A stretch of DNA of 64,000 bases from Virgibacillus_R byunsanensis (GCF_042675965.1 NZ_JBHTKJ010000034.1:1-64000); one strand, 5' to 3'. Numbered from the stretch's first letter, positions 18,303 to 26,712 are shown. Notes: generated from the sequence alone by a model not told the origin. Made by a program: numbers and translations.

Positions 18303-18462
18303 AGAATTGGACCAAAAAATAAATGAATTCCCAGGAGAGCTATCTAAATTAGCTAAACTGCTAATGGATGATATTCAAGGTGGGAATCTATCTAACAATC
18401 AAATAGAAGAAAGAATACGCCAGGAAATCAAAGAGCTTGTGTTGGAGGATGTTAAAGAATGA
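18289..18462 (+). CDS. 57-residue helical protein within the defence cluster
   Basis: ATG 18289 has ATGGAGGTACAG directly upstream and overlaps the helicase stop by 14 bases. The end overlaps the next ATG as ATGA. The product (MKTTKELDQKINEFPGELSK...) is charged and predicted helical, with a KLAKLLMDDIQ segment and an acidic, coiled-coil-like C-terminus (IEERIRQEIKELVLEDVKE). Double overlap with both neighbours argues that it is a real component, perhaps an adaptor between helicase and ATPase. No family is recognised. Confidence 0.7.
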   Translation: MKTTKELDQKINEFPGELSKLAKLLMDDIQGGNLSNNQIEERIRQEIKELVLEDVKE

Positions 18463-20486
18463 GACTAATAGAAATATCACTTCAAAATTTCAGACAGTTT
18501 TACGGAAAACAGGACATTACCTTTGCAAGTGGAGACAAGAACATCACCATTATTTTCGGTGAAAATGGTAAAGGAAAAACCGGTATTTTCCGGGCACTTA
18601 TGTTTGGTTTGTATGGAAGCACACACATTCAACAAGATAATTCTAAAGAAAAGATACACTTAGTCAACTTTATCGCTCTTGATGAATCTAAGAACATGCC
18701 GGTTGAAGGAACGGTTCGTCTTTTGTTTGAACACAAAGGCATCAAATATGAATTACAACGAAGTGTAGAAGGTATCAAGTCTGGGGAGCTCATCAAAGAA
18801 CGGATTAACACCGCACAGCTATACATGGTAGATGAAGTTGGAAACTACGGGGCAGAACCAATTGACGATGAAGACGAAATTAACCGAATTATGAACGATA
18901 TCCTGCACGAGAGCATTAAAGATTTCTTCTTGTTTGATGCTGAAAAAATTGAAACACTAGCTAAAACCGATAAAAAAGTAAAAGAAGAAGTAAAAACAGG
19001 AATTATAAAACTATTGCACATTGATAAACTGGAAACAGCGATTACGTTGTTAAAAAAGCTACACACGGCAGAAAAGAAACGATTACTGCAAAACTCACAA
19101 AGCCTTGATCTAAACCAAAAGCAATATGAAATCGATACACTTTCAGAGGATATTTCAAAACTAGAAGAGTTAATTACATTAAAAGAAGAAAACAAAGTAT
19201 CCTGCGCTAATGAAATTGAAGATATAGAGGCAAAGCTTGCAGAAAACGAAGGCGTTAGAAGAATACAAGAGAAATACAACGAAGTTAAAGAGAAGAAAAA
19301 CTATGAATTACGTCTATCTAAAACAAAGAAAGACGAGATGAAAAACATCTTAGTCGCAAATGGGCCTAACCTAATTATGAAAGACACGTATCAATCGGTT
19401 AAAACGTATTTAGACCAGATACTTGTCGATCAACAAGACCTAATTCCGATCGAAGTTATTGAACGTTCATTAAATGAAGCGATATGTGCCTGTTGTGGAA
19501 CAGATTTAGCAAGTAATCCAGAGCACCAAAAACAAGTGGAATACTTAAAAAATAATTTTAAACGTTCCAATTTAACGCCACTTATTTCTCTAATTACATC
19601 TAATGTACATGATTTTCAATTAACAGAAGTAGATACGTTGCATTCTATTAATGAAAACCTAACCGAATTTCGTGGCATTAAAAATAATGTGGAAGAGATT
19701 AATAAGCAACTACAGAACTACCAATCTGAAATACAGCATAAGGCACAGGAACAAGAGAACTTACGACACCTTGAAGCAACATTGAAAGATAAGAAACAAA
19801 CCTTGCATGACCTTGGGGTAGATATTGAAAAAATGAGAGATAAAGCTAGTGAAAAAGATAAAACGATGAAAGCAGCAGACAAAGAACTCAACAGACTTCT
19901 CCGTCAAAACGAAAGTCTGAAAATTGATTCCAAAGTGCTTCAATACATTGAAGATCTACGCGAACAATTCGAAACAGTATTTAAAGAATACAGTGACGAA
20001 ATGAGAAGGAAACTAACTGAAGAATCCACTGCTATATTCAAAGTTCTAATTGACCGAAAAGACAAAGACCTTATTCATAAGATCCATATCAATGAAAACT
20101 ACGAAATAGATATTATTGGCTGGGATCAAGTGAATATTACACAAGACATCTCACAAGGTCAGCGCCAAGTAGTAGCTTTATCGTTTATTACAGCACTTGC
20201 AAAAATTGCAGCAGGAGACTCAATGGATATTAACTTCCCACTATTCATGGATACACCATTTGGTAGAATCAGTGGTACAAACAGGGATCAATTGATCGAA
20301 AACATCCCTAATCTAGCATCACAGTGGATATTACTACTAACAGATACTGAATTGTCCAGATCTGAAGAAATGAAATTCAAGTCCACTGACAAACTCGGTA
20401 AATGGTATAAATTAGATCAAATAGCAAACGGTCATTCAGAAATAGTAGAGCTAAATATTAATGAAGCAATGGCTACAAGGGGGTAA
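18459..20486 (+). CDS. DndD/Rad50-like SMC-type ATPase
   Basis: The 675-residue protein has a split ABC ATPase head: Walker A GENGKGKTGIF near residues 33-43, signature SQGQRQVVALSFITALAK near 566-583 and Walker B FPLFMDTPFGRISG near 593-606. These are joined by long coiled coils with a central CACCGTDL (CxxC, about 343-346) that could form a Rad50-type zinc hook. The FFLFDAEKIETLA segment (about 155-167) is typical of DndD-like proteins. It would couple ATP hydrolysis to DNA sensing or loading of the helicase. There is no DndA, B, C or E-type modification gene nearby, so this is probably not a phosphorothioation operon. Confidence 0.88.
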   Translation: MRLIEISLQNFRQFYGKQDITFASGDKNITIIFGENGKGKTGIFRALMFGLYGSTHIQQDNSKEKIHLVNFIALDESKNMPVEGTVRLLFEHKGIKYELQRSVEGIKSGELIKERINTAQLYMVDEVGNYGAEPIDDEDEINRIMNDILHESIKDFFLFDAEKIETLAKTDKKVKEEVKTGIIKLLHIDKLETAITLLKKLHTAEKKRLLQNSQSLDLNQKQYEIDTLSEDISKLEELITLKEENKVSCANEIEDIEAKLAENEGVRRIQEKYNEVKEKKNYELRLSKTKKDEMKNILVANGPNLIMKDTYQSVKTYLDQILVDQQDLIPIEVIERSLNEAICACCGTDLASNPEHQKQVEYLKNNFKRSNLTPLISLITSNVHDFQLTEVDTLHSINENLTEFRGIKNNVEEINKQLQNYQSEIQHKAQEQENLRHLEATLKDKKQTLHDLGVDIEKMRDKASEKDKTMKAADKELNRLLRQNESLKIDSKVLQYIEDLREQFETVFKEYSDEMRRKLTEESTAIFKVLIDRKDKDLIHKIHINENYEIDIIGWDQVNITQDISQGQRQVVALSFITALAKIAAGDSMDINFPLFMDTPFGRISGTNRDQLIENIPNLASQWILLLTDTELSRSEEMKFKSTDKLGKWYKLDQIANGHSEIVELNINEAMATRG

Positions 20487-20489
20487 ATC

Positions 20490-20942
20490 ATGGACTTTTT
20501 AATGGAACAAGCACTTATTTATACAAGCCAAAAATATGAAGAAATATATATTCATTTTAATAGTAACTTTGACATGAAGTACCAGGATCTATTCATCATC
20601 TGTGCAAGTATTGGTTTCAAAAACAATAGAAAGACAACGATTGAAAACAGAGGTAGAGAATTCAGAACCAACTATTTCAATACCAGTCAAAAGGCAACTG
20701 CCTACTCGATCATTCTAAGCGACCCAGAACTAGGTAAAAACCTGGAACTATTCGAAGACAGTGAGTTCCGTCTAAATGCTAGAAAACTACTGCAAAGTTA
20801 TGCAGAAGGTGGAATGGAACTACTCGTTGAAGAAGTATTCGGCAGTCGCTGGGACGGTAATAAACTAGATCCCCACTATACAGAATATGAAATTGATCTA
20901 TTGGGGTATATATATGCAGATTCTAAGGCTGTGCCGTTTTAA
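20490..20942 (+). CDS. Small protein resembling Dnd-system-associated protein 4
   Basis: The 150-residue protein is encoded three bases after the ATPase gene behind AAGGGGGTAAATC. MKYQDLFIICASIGFKNNRK then IENRGREFRTNYF resembles, from memory, the KYEDLFIFAAALGFK-type core of Dnd-associated protein 4 (phosphorothioation-linked). LLQSYAEGGMELLVEEVFG in the C-terminal half also fits. It is predicted mostly helical with no catalytic motif. As last gene before a terminator it closes the cluster. A profile search against TIGR04062-like models would settle the assignment. Confidence 0.6.
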   Translation: MDFLMEQALIYTSQKYEEIYIHFNSNFDMKYQDLFIICASIGFKNNRKTTIENRGREFRTNYFNTSQKATAYSIILSDPELGKNLELFEDSEFRLNARKLLQSYAEGGMELLVEEVFGSRWDGNKLDPHYTEYEIDLLGYIYADSKAVPF

Positions 20943-20951
20943 AAGTTACTT

Positions 20952-20981
20952 AACAACCACTCTTGATTGAGAGTGGTTGTT
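20952..20981 (+). terminator. Terminator of the five-gene cluster
   Basis: AACAACCACTCT and AGAGTGGTTGTT form a perfect 12-bp stem with loop TGATTG, followed by TGTTTTC. It lies nine bases after the last stop codon. Confidence 0.85.
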
Positions 20982-21088
20982 TGTTTTCATATAAATTATA
21001 TGGCAAGTTAAGCTATTCTGAGGCCTCTTCAAGTACTGATATTATGAAAATAAACATATAATATATAAAACTTTATGGGGGTACAGAG

Positions 21089-21802
21089 ATGGCGAAATTT
21101 AAAAAATTGCTATCAAACAAAAAGATACTAATAGGTCTAGTAGCATTTATTATATTAATACTAGGATATGCAGTGGGTTCTGGAAGTGCTAAAGCGAACT
21201 TAGACGAGGGCAAAGTATCTTATGAAGCGTTACTATCAAAGATAGAACAACTAGAATCAACTATAAAAAACGTTGAATCAACAATAGAAGATAAGGAAAA
21301 CGTATTAGATGAAGTTGAAGGTAAAGTGCAGGAAGCTAATGACAAATTAGATGAAGAAGAATCTAAGCTAAACAGTAAAAAAGACGAAGTAGATGAAATC
21401 TTTTCTTTAATTGATGAAAAAGAAGTATTTAGTAGCGATATCGAGGCATTACAGAAAGAATTGGATAATAAAAGTACAGAAGTAGATGAAATATCTTCTT
21501 TAATCGAGGTTAAACAATCAGAATTGGAAAAAATAGAGAACTCAATAGTTAAAAAGAAAGCAGAACCAATTGATCTACTATCAGGTGAATATATTGTTGG
21601 TAGTGATGTCCCAGCAGGTCGCTATCAAGCTACCAACGTAGGCCGAGGCTCAAACTTTGTTGTGTACAGTTCTGGTGGATCACTTAAGGTTAATACCATA
21701 CTAGGAGATGACTGGGGTGACGGTGACTATGTATTTTGGGCAGAAGATGGTGATTTCATTGAAACTGCTGCTCAAGTTAAATTAATACCAATAGAGGATT
21801 AA
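21089..21802 (+). CDS. Membrane-anchored coiled-coil protein
   Basis: The 237-residue protein has an N-terminal membrane helix (residues about 13-31, IGLVAFIILILGYAVGSG), an extracytoplasmic coiled coil (about 40-170, rich in Glu, Lys, Asp and Leu, with two DEISSLI/DEIFSLI repeats), and a C-terminal beta-rich domain of about 70 residues beginning LLSGEYIVGSDVPAGRY. This last domain recurs at the C-terminus of many secreted Firmicute proteins of unknown function. GGGGGTACAGAG precedes the ATG. It sits between the helicase cluster and the restriction enzyme with its own promoter space. A role in defence is only suggested by position. Confidence 0.7.
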   Translation: MAKFKKLLSNKKILIGLVAFIILILGYAVGSGSAKANLDEGKVSYEALLSKIEQLESTIKNVESTIEDKENVLDEVEGKVQEANDKLDEEESKLNSKKDEVDEIFSLIDEKEVFSSDIEALQKELDNKSTEVDEISSLIEVKQSELEKIENSIVKKKAEPIDLLSGEYIVGSDVPAGRYQATNVGRGSNFVVYSSGGSLKVNTILGDDWGDGDYVFWAEDGDFIETAAQVKLIPIED

Positions 21803-21890
21803 TCAACGAGTAAACTATAAATGTTAAGATAATAGTGGTAAAGTAAGTGATGAGGCAGAATTTTTTGAAAAAGGGGCGAAATTAATTTAT

Positions 21891-22622
21891 ATGAATCAGG
21901 AAAAATTAGAACAAGAAATCCTTGATAGCATAATAAAAAATTTCAAAACATTTTTTAGAGAGGAAATTGCTAAGAATCATTTAAAAAATACATCAAAACT
22001 TACTAAGTTGAATCAATTTAACCCAAACCCTTTCTTGGATACATATAAAGCCAGATTTCTAACTGGAAATGATGATGCACTAAGTATTGCAAAAGCATTA
22101 GTATACCCAAGAGTATTAGGCACATCTATAAACACTAGCTTTGGCCAACAATTGCAAAAATACTGCAGTCAAATTTTAGAGGGTTTTGCATCGACCACTT
22201 CCGGGATTGATATTGAATTTATTGATAAACTAGACGGGAGAAGAAAATACTGTCAAATTAAAGCTGGCCCTAACACAATTAATAGTGATGATGTAACTAC
22301 TATAAAAGATCACTTTGCTGGTGTTAAAAACTTAGCAAGGACGAATAATCTTAATATCGGTTTAAATGATTTAGTAGTGGGAGTATTTTATGGTAGTACC
22401 GAACAATTGAGCACTCATTATAAAACAATAAACAAGGACTATCCTGTATTGGCTGGTGAGGAATTTTGGCACAGACTAACAGGTCATGCTGATTTTTATC
22501 ATATTTTAAGTGATACTATGGGAGATATTGCATTAGAATACGATTCATCTGAGCTAATAGAACAAGTTATTGTGGATTTAGCAAAAGATATAGAGAAAAA
22601 ACTATTTGATAATAAGAACTAA
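21891..22622 (+). CDS. Type II restriction endonuclease, PmeII-like
   Basis: The 243-residue protein has a PD-(D/E)XK-type core. SGIDIEFIDKLDGRRKYCQI continuing KAGPNTIN (about 103-130) supplies the Asp and the (Q)xK catalytic residues, preceded by GTSINTSFGQQLQ. Later segments (GVFYGSTEQ, LAGEEFWHRLTG) match the YG and GxEFW signatures I recall from PmeII-family endonucleases. It faces a C5 methyltransferase gene tail to tail, which supports a restriction role. The recognition site is not predictable by eye. Ribosome binding is weak and distant (AAAGGGGCG), which could keep expression low. Confidence 0.82.
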   Translation: MNQEKLEQEILDSIIKNFKTFFREEIAKNHLKNTSKLTKLNQFNPNPFLDTYKARFLTGNDDALSIAKALVYPRVLGTSINTSFGQQLQKYCSQILEGFASTTSGIDIEFIDKLDGRRKYCQIKAGPNTINSDDVTTIKDHFAGVKNLARTNNLNIGLNDLVVGVFYGSTEQLSTHYKTINKDYPVLAGEEFWHRLTGHADFYHILSDTMGDIALEYDSSELIEQVIVDLAKDIEKKLFDNKN

Positions 22623-22630
22623 AATCAAAT

Positions 22631-22664
22631 TAAAAGAGAGAAGGATTTATATCCTTCTCTCTTT
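22631..22664. terminator. Bidirectional terminator between restriction and methyltransferase genes
   Basis: AAAAGAGAGAAGGAT and ATCCTTCTCTCTTTT form a perfect 15-bp stem with a 4-base loop, giving T-runs on both strands. It separates convergent transcripts. Confidence 0.9.
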
Positions 22665-22677
22665 TATATTTTTAACC

Positions 22678-24030
22678 TTAGTTTATTTTATTAAGAGTTT
22701 TAACAATAGATAGACCAATAGCCTTGGCCATATTAACTGGAACAGCGTTACCTATCTGCTTATAAGCATTAGAAGTAGAACAGTCAAATATCCATTCATC
22801 TGGAAAACTCTGAATTCTTGCATACTCTCTTACTGTAAAGGGTCTGGTTTCATCTGGATGACATCTTTCTGTTTGTTTTTGAGCAGGTGAACAGGTTAGT
22901 GTTAATGACGGTTCATCCCATGATAGCCTTCTAGCCATACCTGTTCTGCCTCCACCTGAATAGTAACTCTTTCCCATGTATTCCTTTGCTATCTCTGTAG
23001 GTAGATCCCTCCAGTAGCCTCCCGGCGGAACTAGATCAAGCACATTTTTTTTGGAATCAGGATATCTTGTACCATCAGATTCCGGTATATCTTGAAGGAT
23101 GTCCTTTAAAGTTAGCTCATAGCCATATGGTTTTGGGAATAAATATTCTAATTCATCATAAATATTTACTAAATCATTTCTAATTCCTACTATGACAATT
23201 CTCTCTCTTTTTTGAGCTACATCATAATCCAATGCCCTAAGTATTTTATATTCTACTTTATAACCCATGTCTGAAAAAACATCTAGCATTACTTTTAAGG
23301 TATTTCCACCATCATGGTTTAATAATCCTTTAACATTCTCAGCCAGAAACATTTTCGGCTTTAACTCGCCTAATATTTTAGCATAATGATAGAACATAGT
23401 TCCCCTAGCATCCTGTAAACCACCCTTTTTTCCTGCATAACTAAATGCCTGACAAGGGTAGCCGCCTGATAATAAATCAAGCTCACCTATAGAAGGGACA
23501 TCAATGTAATTTTCAATACCATTTTCATTTATTTTTACAATGTCCTCATTTATTATATTCCAATTGGGTCTATTTTTTTTAAGTGTTTTACAAGCTTGTT
23601 TGTCTATTTCAATATTTCCAACAGAATCAAATCCTGCATATTCTAGACCTAACCCTAAGCCTCCTGCTCCTGCAAATAATTCTAAAACTTTATATTTTTT
23701 ACTTGCTACAGTATCTCTTACTTCGACAAAATCATGATCCTTGTTATTTTCTATATTTTTGTTATTGTTGTGTCTATAAATTACTTTATTAGTAGATCGG
23801 TTTTCATTCAAATCTAAATCAAATTCAAGTTGTTCAGTTATTTGATCAAGGTCAACATCAAGAACTTCACATAGTTTCATAGCATTAGATTTAATCGGGC
23901 TATAATTAGGAGAGAGTAGCATTGAAAGTTGGTTCTTGCTTACCCCTAATTGTTCTGCTAATTCTTTTTGAGTATGTATTCCTAGATTTTTCATTTGTTT
24001 TCTTACTTTTTCTTTACTGATCAAATACAC
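22678..24030 (-). CDS. C5-cytosine DNA methyltransferase with N-terminal HTH
   Basis: The 450-residue protein has an N-terminal Cro/CI-type HTH (about 10-50, ELAEQLGVSKNQLSMLL), a short linker, then the ordered motifs of a 5-methylcytosine methyltransferase: LELFAGAGGLGLGLE (I, about 115), GGYPCQAFSYAG (IV, catalytic Cys), ENVKGLLNHDGG (VI), QKRERIVIVGIR (VIII), and QIGNAVPV (X). It protects the host against the neighbouring endonuclease. The fused HTH recalls M.EcoRII/M.SsoII-type enzymes that repress their own genes. The perfect palindrome in its leader fits autoregulation. GTG 24030 follows GGGAGGG by eight bases. Confidence 0.93.
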   Translation of the reverse strand: MYLISKEKVRKQMKNLGIHTQKELAEQLGVSKNQLSMLLSPNYSPIKSNAMKLCEVLDVDLDQITEQLEFDLDLNENRSTNKVIYRHNNNKNIENNKDHDFVEVRDTVASKKYKVLELFAGAGGLGLGLEYAGFDSVGNIEIDKQACKTLKKNRPNWNIINEDIVKINENGIENYIDVPSIGELDLLSGGYPCQAFSYAGKKGGLQDARGTMFYHYAKILGELKPKMFLAENVKGLLNHDGGNTLKVMLDVFSDMGYKVEYKILRALDYDVAQKRERIVIVGIRNDLVNIYDELEYLFPKPYGYELTLKDILQDIPESDGTRYPDSKKNVLDLVPPGGYWRDLPTEIAKEYMGKSYYSGGGRTGMARRLSWDEPSLTLTCSPAQKQTERCHPDETRPFTVREYARIQSFPDEWIFDCSTSNAYKQIGNAVPVNMAKAIGLSIVKTLNKIN

Positions 24031-24045
24031 TTCAAACCCTCCCTT

Positions 24046-24076
24046 ATAAGTTAAATATTTTTTTAACTTATTATAG
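24046..24076 (-). promoter_or_regulatory. Candidate operator and -10 of the methyltransferase gene
   Basis: A perfect 10-bp inverted repeat (ATAAGTTAAA / TTTAACTTAT, 6-base spacer) lies 16-41 bases upstream of the GTG start. On the minus strand a TATAAT sequence directly precedes and overlaps its upstream arm. A repressor bound there would block the promoter. The enzyme's own HTH is the obvious candidate. Binding is inferred. Confidence 0.6.
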
Positions 24077-24553
24077 GGTTATTATAAACATACGTTCTAT
24101 TTTCGTCAAATAATTACAGTTGTTTTATCCTCTTGACTCCTAAATCTCTTATTTACAACAACTATAACTTACATCAAGAAAATTATATCGATTTATCTCA
24201 CCAAAAATTGGAGCCATTAGTTAAATCTGATAATGTTGGTTTCTTATATTCATTCAGTTTTTATGGTTAATACATTAATCATTACATTTAATTTATTTAA
24301 CAACTATTAATAAACAGTTCATCCATAAACATTTCCGATTTATCAAAATTAGTGCTATAATTACTATTAAACCTTGTAGTTTTAACCTCATTTCAAGTCT
24401 ACTATTCTACGAAACAATTAATACTAATTGCGTTTTTCCTTTTAGGTTTTCAAACATCATCGACACCAATGAATCAACACTATTTTTGATCCTTTTTCTC
24501 AATCCACATAGGTTACTCTCGGTTTTTCATACTTACATAGAAGGTGGTTTTAC
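24077..24553. other. Gene-free interval
   Basis: This AT-rich stretch of about 480 bp lies between the methyltransferase promoter and the DUF1538 operon. I see no supported coding frame and no RNA gene in it. It probably carries the DUF1538 promoter, but no convincing -35/-10 pair stands out. It marks the right edge of the defence island. Confidence 0.4.
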
Positions 24554-25246
24554 ATGGACAATATAAAAGAAACCGTGCTAGAAGTTATTTTATCTATTGT
24601 ACCAATTACAATTGTTATCACGATTTTGCAGTTTACATTGATTTGGCTTCCTATGGAGACGTTTATACAATTTCTGATAGGTGTCGGGATGGTAAGTGTT
24701 GGACTTATTCTATTTTTATTGGGCGTAAATGTTGGTCTTCTTCCTGTTGGGGAAATGATTGGTTCTGCGTTATCGAAAACGAAGAAGGTTTGGATGATTG
24801 TCTTTTTTGGTTTTTTGTTAGGTGTTGTTGTTACGATTGCAGAGCCTGACGTTCGGGTGCTTTCCTCACAGGTTGACGCGGTTTCGAGTGGGGCAATTCC
24901 TAAAAGTATATTGATTATTGCTGTTGCACTTGGGGTAGGCATTTTTGTTGCACTGGCTTTGGTGCGCATTATATTTAGTATTAACATTATTTATATATTA
25001 GCGATTGGTTATGGCATGATCTTTACGTTAGCTGCATTCACACCTTCGATTTTTGTTCCGATCTCATTTGACTCAGGCGGTGTAACGACAGGCCCATTAA
25101 CTGTGCCATTTATATTAGCATTAGGTGTTGGTGTGGCATCTGTTATGAAAGGTAAATCCGCTTCAAGTGATGGGTTTGGTCTTGTGGCACTTGCTTCGAT
25201 TGGCCCTATATTGTCGGTGCTGATTTTAGGAGTGATTTACGGATGA
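24554..25246 (+). CDS. DUF1538 membrane protein, first subunit
   Basis: The 230-residue protein has about seven membrane helices. Conserved polar motifs within helices are AEPDVRVLSSQV (about 96-107), FDSGGVTTGPLTVPF (about 173-187) and DGFGLVALASIGPI (about 207-220), all repeated in the next gene product. These are hallmarks of DUF1538 proteins, presumed transporters whose substrate is not established to my knowledge. AGAAGGTGG precedes the ATG. The next gene overlaps as ATGA, so two homologous subunits are translated together, suggesting a heterodimer. Confidence 0.8.
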   Translation: MDNIKETVLEVILSIVPITIVITILQFTLIWLPMETFIQFLIGVGMVSVGLILFLLGVNVGLLPVGEMIGSALSKTKKVWMIVFFGFLLGVVVTIAEPDVRVLSSQVDAVSSGAIPKSILIIAVALGVGIFVALALVRIIFSINIIYILAIGYGMIFTLAAFTPSIFVPISFDSGGVTTGPLTVPFILALGVGVASVMKGKSASSDGFGLVALASIGPILSVLILGVIYG

Positions 25247-26013
25247 CACTACACATATTTGAGGGATTTAGTGATGTACTATCGGAGGTTGCTATTGCCC
25301 TATTGCCACTCATTGGACTGTTTGCGTTTTTCCAGCTATTCTTTTTGAAATTAAAACGGCGAAAATTAATCGATATAAGTATTGGGTTTGTTTTAACATT
25401 TTTAGGTCTTTCTTTTTTCTTACAAGGTGTACATATTGGGTTTTTACCGATTGGGGAACTGATGGGTGAAAAACTTGGTGCTATCAAGTATACATGGATG
25501 CTGCTGCCGATTGGATTTGTTCTAGGATTCTTTGCGACCTATGCAGAACCTGCCGTTCAAGTTCTTATTGATCAGGTAGAAAAGGTGTCTGGTGGGTATA
25601 TTCCGCAGAAGGTTTTACTGTATACCGTATCAATAGGGGTTGGCTTATCCATCGCACTGTCCATGATTCGTATTATTTATGGCATTTCCCTATGGTATTT
25701 TATACTGCCAGGATATATAATAGCACTGATTATGATAAAGTATTCAACTAAAACCTTTACATCCATTGCCTTTGACTCTGGCGGTGTGGCTACTGGACCG
25801 ATGACTGCTACGTTTATTCTAGCTTTATTTGTTGGTATTGCCTCCGTTACAGAAGGGCGTGATCCGCTTCTTGACGGATTCGGTATGGTTGCACTGGTGG
25901 CGTTGGCTCCTATATTATCTGTATTAACACTCGGTATTCTGTACAGTAGAAAGGAGAAGGGTCAGTATGGCAAAGACGAAACAAGGGCAAAAGTTAATCA
26001 TCACGATCGTTAA
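25243..26013 (+). CDS. DUF1538 membrane protein, second subunit
   Basis: This 256-residue homologue of the preceding product has an extra N-terminal helix and the same motif set: AEPAVQVLIDQVEKVSGGY, FDSGGVATGPMTATF and DGFGMVALVALAPI. The duplicated FDSGG(V)xTGP motif in two separate chains resembles the two halves of an inverted- or tandem-repeat transporter. Its 3' end overlaps the PII gene by 47 bases in another frame, so the three genes form one tightly coupled unit. Confidence 0.8.
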   Translation: MTLHIFEGFSDVLSEVAIALLPLIGLFAFFQLFFLKLKRRKLIDISIGFVLTFLGLSFFLQGVHIGFLPIGELMGEKLGAIKYTWMLLPIGFVLGFFATYAEPAVQVLIDQVEKVSGGYIPQKVLLYTVSIGVGLSIALSMIRIIYGISLWYFILPGYIIALIMIKYSTKTFTSIAFDSGGVATGPMTATFILALFVGIASVTEGRDPLLDGFGMVALVALAPILSVLTLGILYSRKEKGQYGKDETRAKVNHHDR

Positions 26014-26704
26014 GAAAGAAAAAGCCAAAAAGGTCATACAGGCGTCCAAAAAGGCTGGCGCAAGGGGTGGTACTACACTCTTAGGCAAAGGTTACAGACT
26101 TGATGACAAGAAAAGATTCCTTGGCGTACCAGTGGAACGAGAAAGAGAAATCATATTAACACTTGTTCCTGAATCTATTTATCCAGATGTGATGAATGCT
26201 GTTGTTGACTCCGTAAAATTGAATAAACCAAGACAAGGGATTGGTTTTGTTATAGATACGAAAAAAGTGACTGGAATTTGTCATATGTTAGGCTTGGATG
26301 AAACTGAAAGTGAAGAAGTCAGTGATGAAGGTGTTGATGTTAAAATGGCAGAGCAAAAAGTGATGTATGATTTGATTGTTACGATCGTTAACAAAGGCGA
26401 CTCTGACGATGTAATTGATGCTTCTAAAAAGGCTGGTGCTGAGGGCGGTACTGTTTTGAGTGGCCGTGGTACTGGAATTCATGAACAGGCAAAACTGTTC
26501 AATATATTGATTGAACCAGAAAAAGAAGTCGTTTTAACTCTTATCAGTAAAGATAGAACGAAGGAAGTACTAAATTCGATTGAAGAAGATGCTGAGTTAA
26601 ATAAACCTGGAAAAGGCATTGCCTTCGTATTGGATGTTGATCAAACCGTAGGCATTAATCATGTGTTAAACAAGATGGTTAATGAGAAACTGGATGATAA
26701 CTAA
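25967..26704 (+). CDS. Double-domain PII-like protein
   Basis: The 245-residue protein contains two successive PII-like ferredoxin-fold domains, residues about 8-108 and 125-235. Each has a K/D-L-I-I/V-T-I-V strand, KKAGA(R/E)GGT(T/V)L, a strand ending in LTL(V/I)xxxxxxxV(M/L), and LNKP(R/G)(Q/K)GI(G/A)FV(I/L)D. The GGT and KPxxGI segments correspond to nucleotide-binding parts of PII. No T-loop Tyr of GlnB type is evident. GGAGAAGGGTCAG precedes the ATG. Coupling to two DUF1538 genes suggests an energy- or metabolite-dependent gate for that transporter. Fusion of two PII units is unusual, since PII normally forms homotrimers. Confidence 0.8.
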   Translation: MAKTKQGQKLIITIVKKEKAKKVIQASKKAGARGGTTLLGKGYRLDDKKRFLGVPVEREREIILTLVPESIYPDVMNAVVDSVKLNKPRQGIGFVIDTKKVTGICHMLGLDETESEEVSDEGVDVKMAEQKVMYDLIVTIVNKGDSDDVIDASKKAGAEGGTVLSGRGTGIHEQAKLFNILIEPEKEVVLTLISKDRTKEVLNSIEEDAELNKPGKGIAFVLDVDQTVGINHVLNKMVNEKLDDN

Positions 26705-26712
26705 AATAAAGT

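Noticed and set aside
13021..20942. Canonical Dnd phosphorothioation or DISARM locus
   Set aside because: DndA/B/C/E-like genes and a DISARM methyltransferase or DUF1998 protein are absent. Only a DndD-like ATPase and a PLD-helicase are shared in type.
24544..24987. Alternative frames overlapping the first DUF1538 gene on both strands
   Set aside because: These frames are shadows of a membrane protein gene. They have no ribosome binding sites and unlikely compositions, while the DUF1538 frame has conserved motifs.
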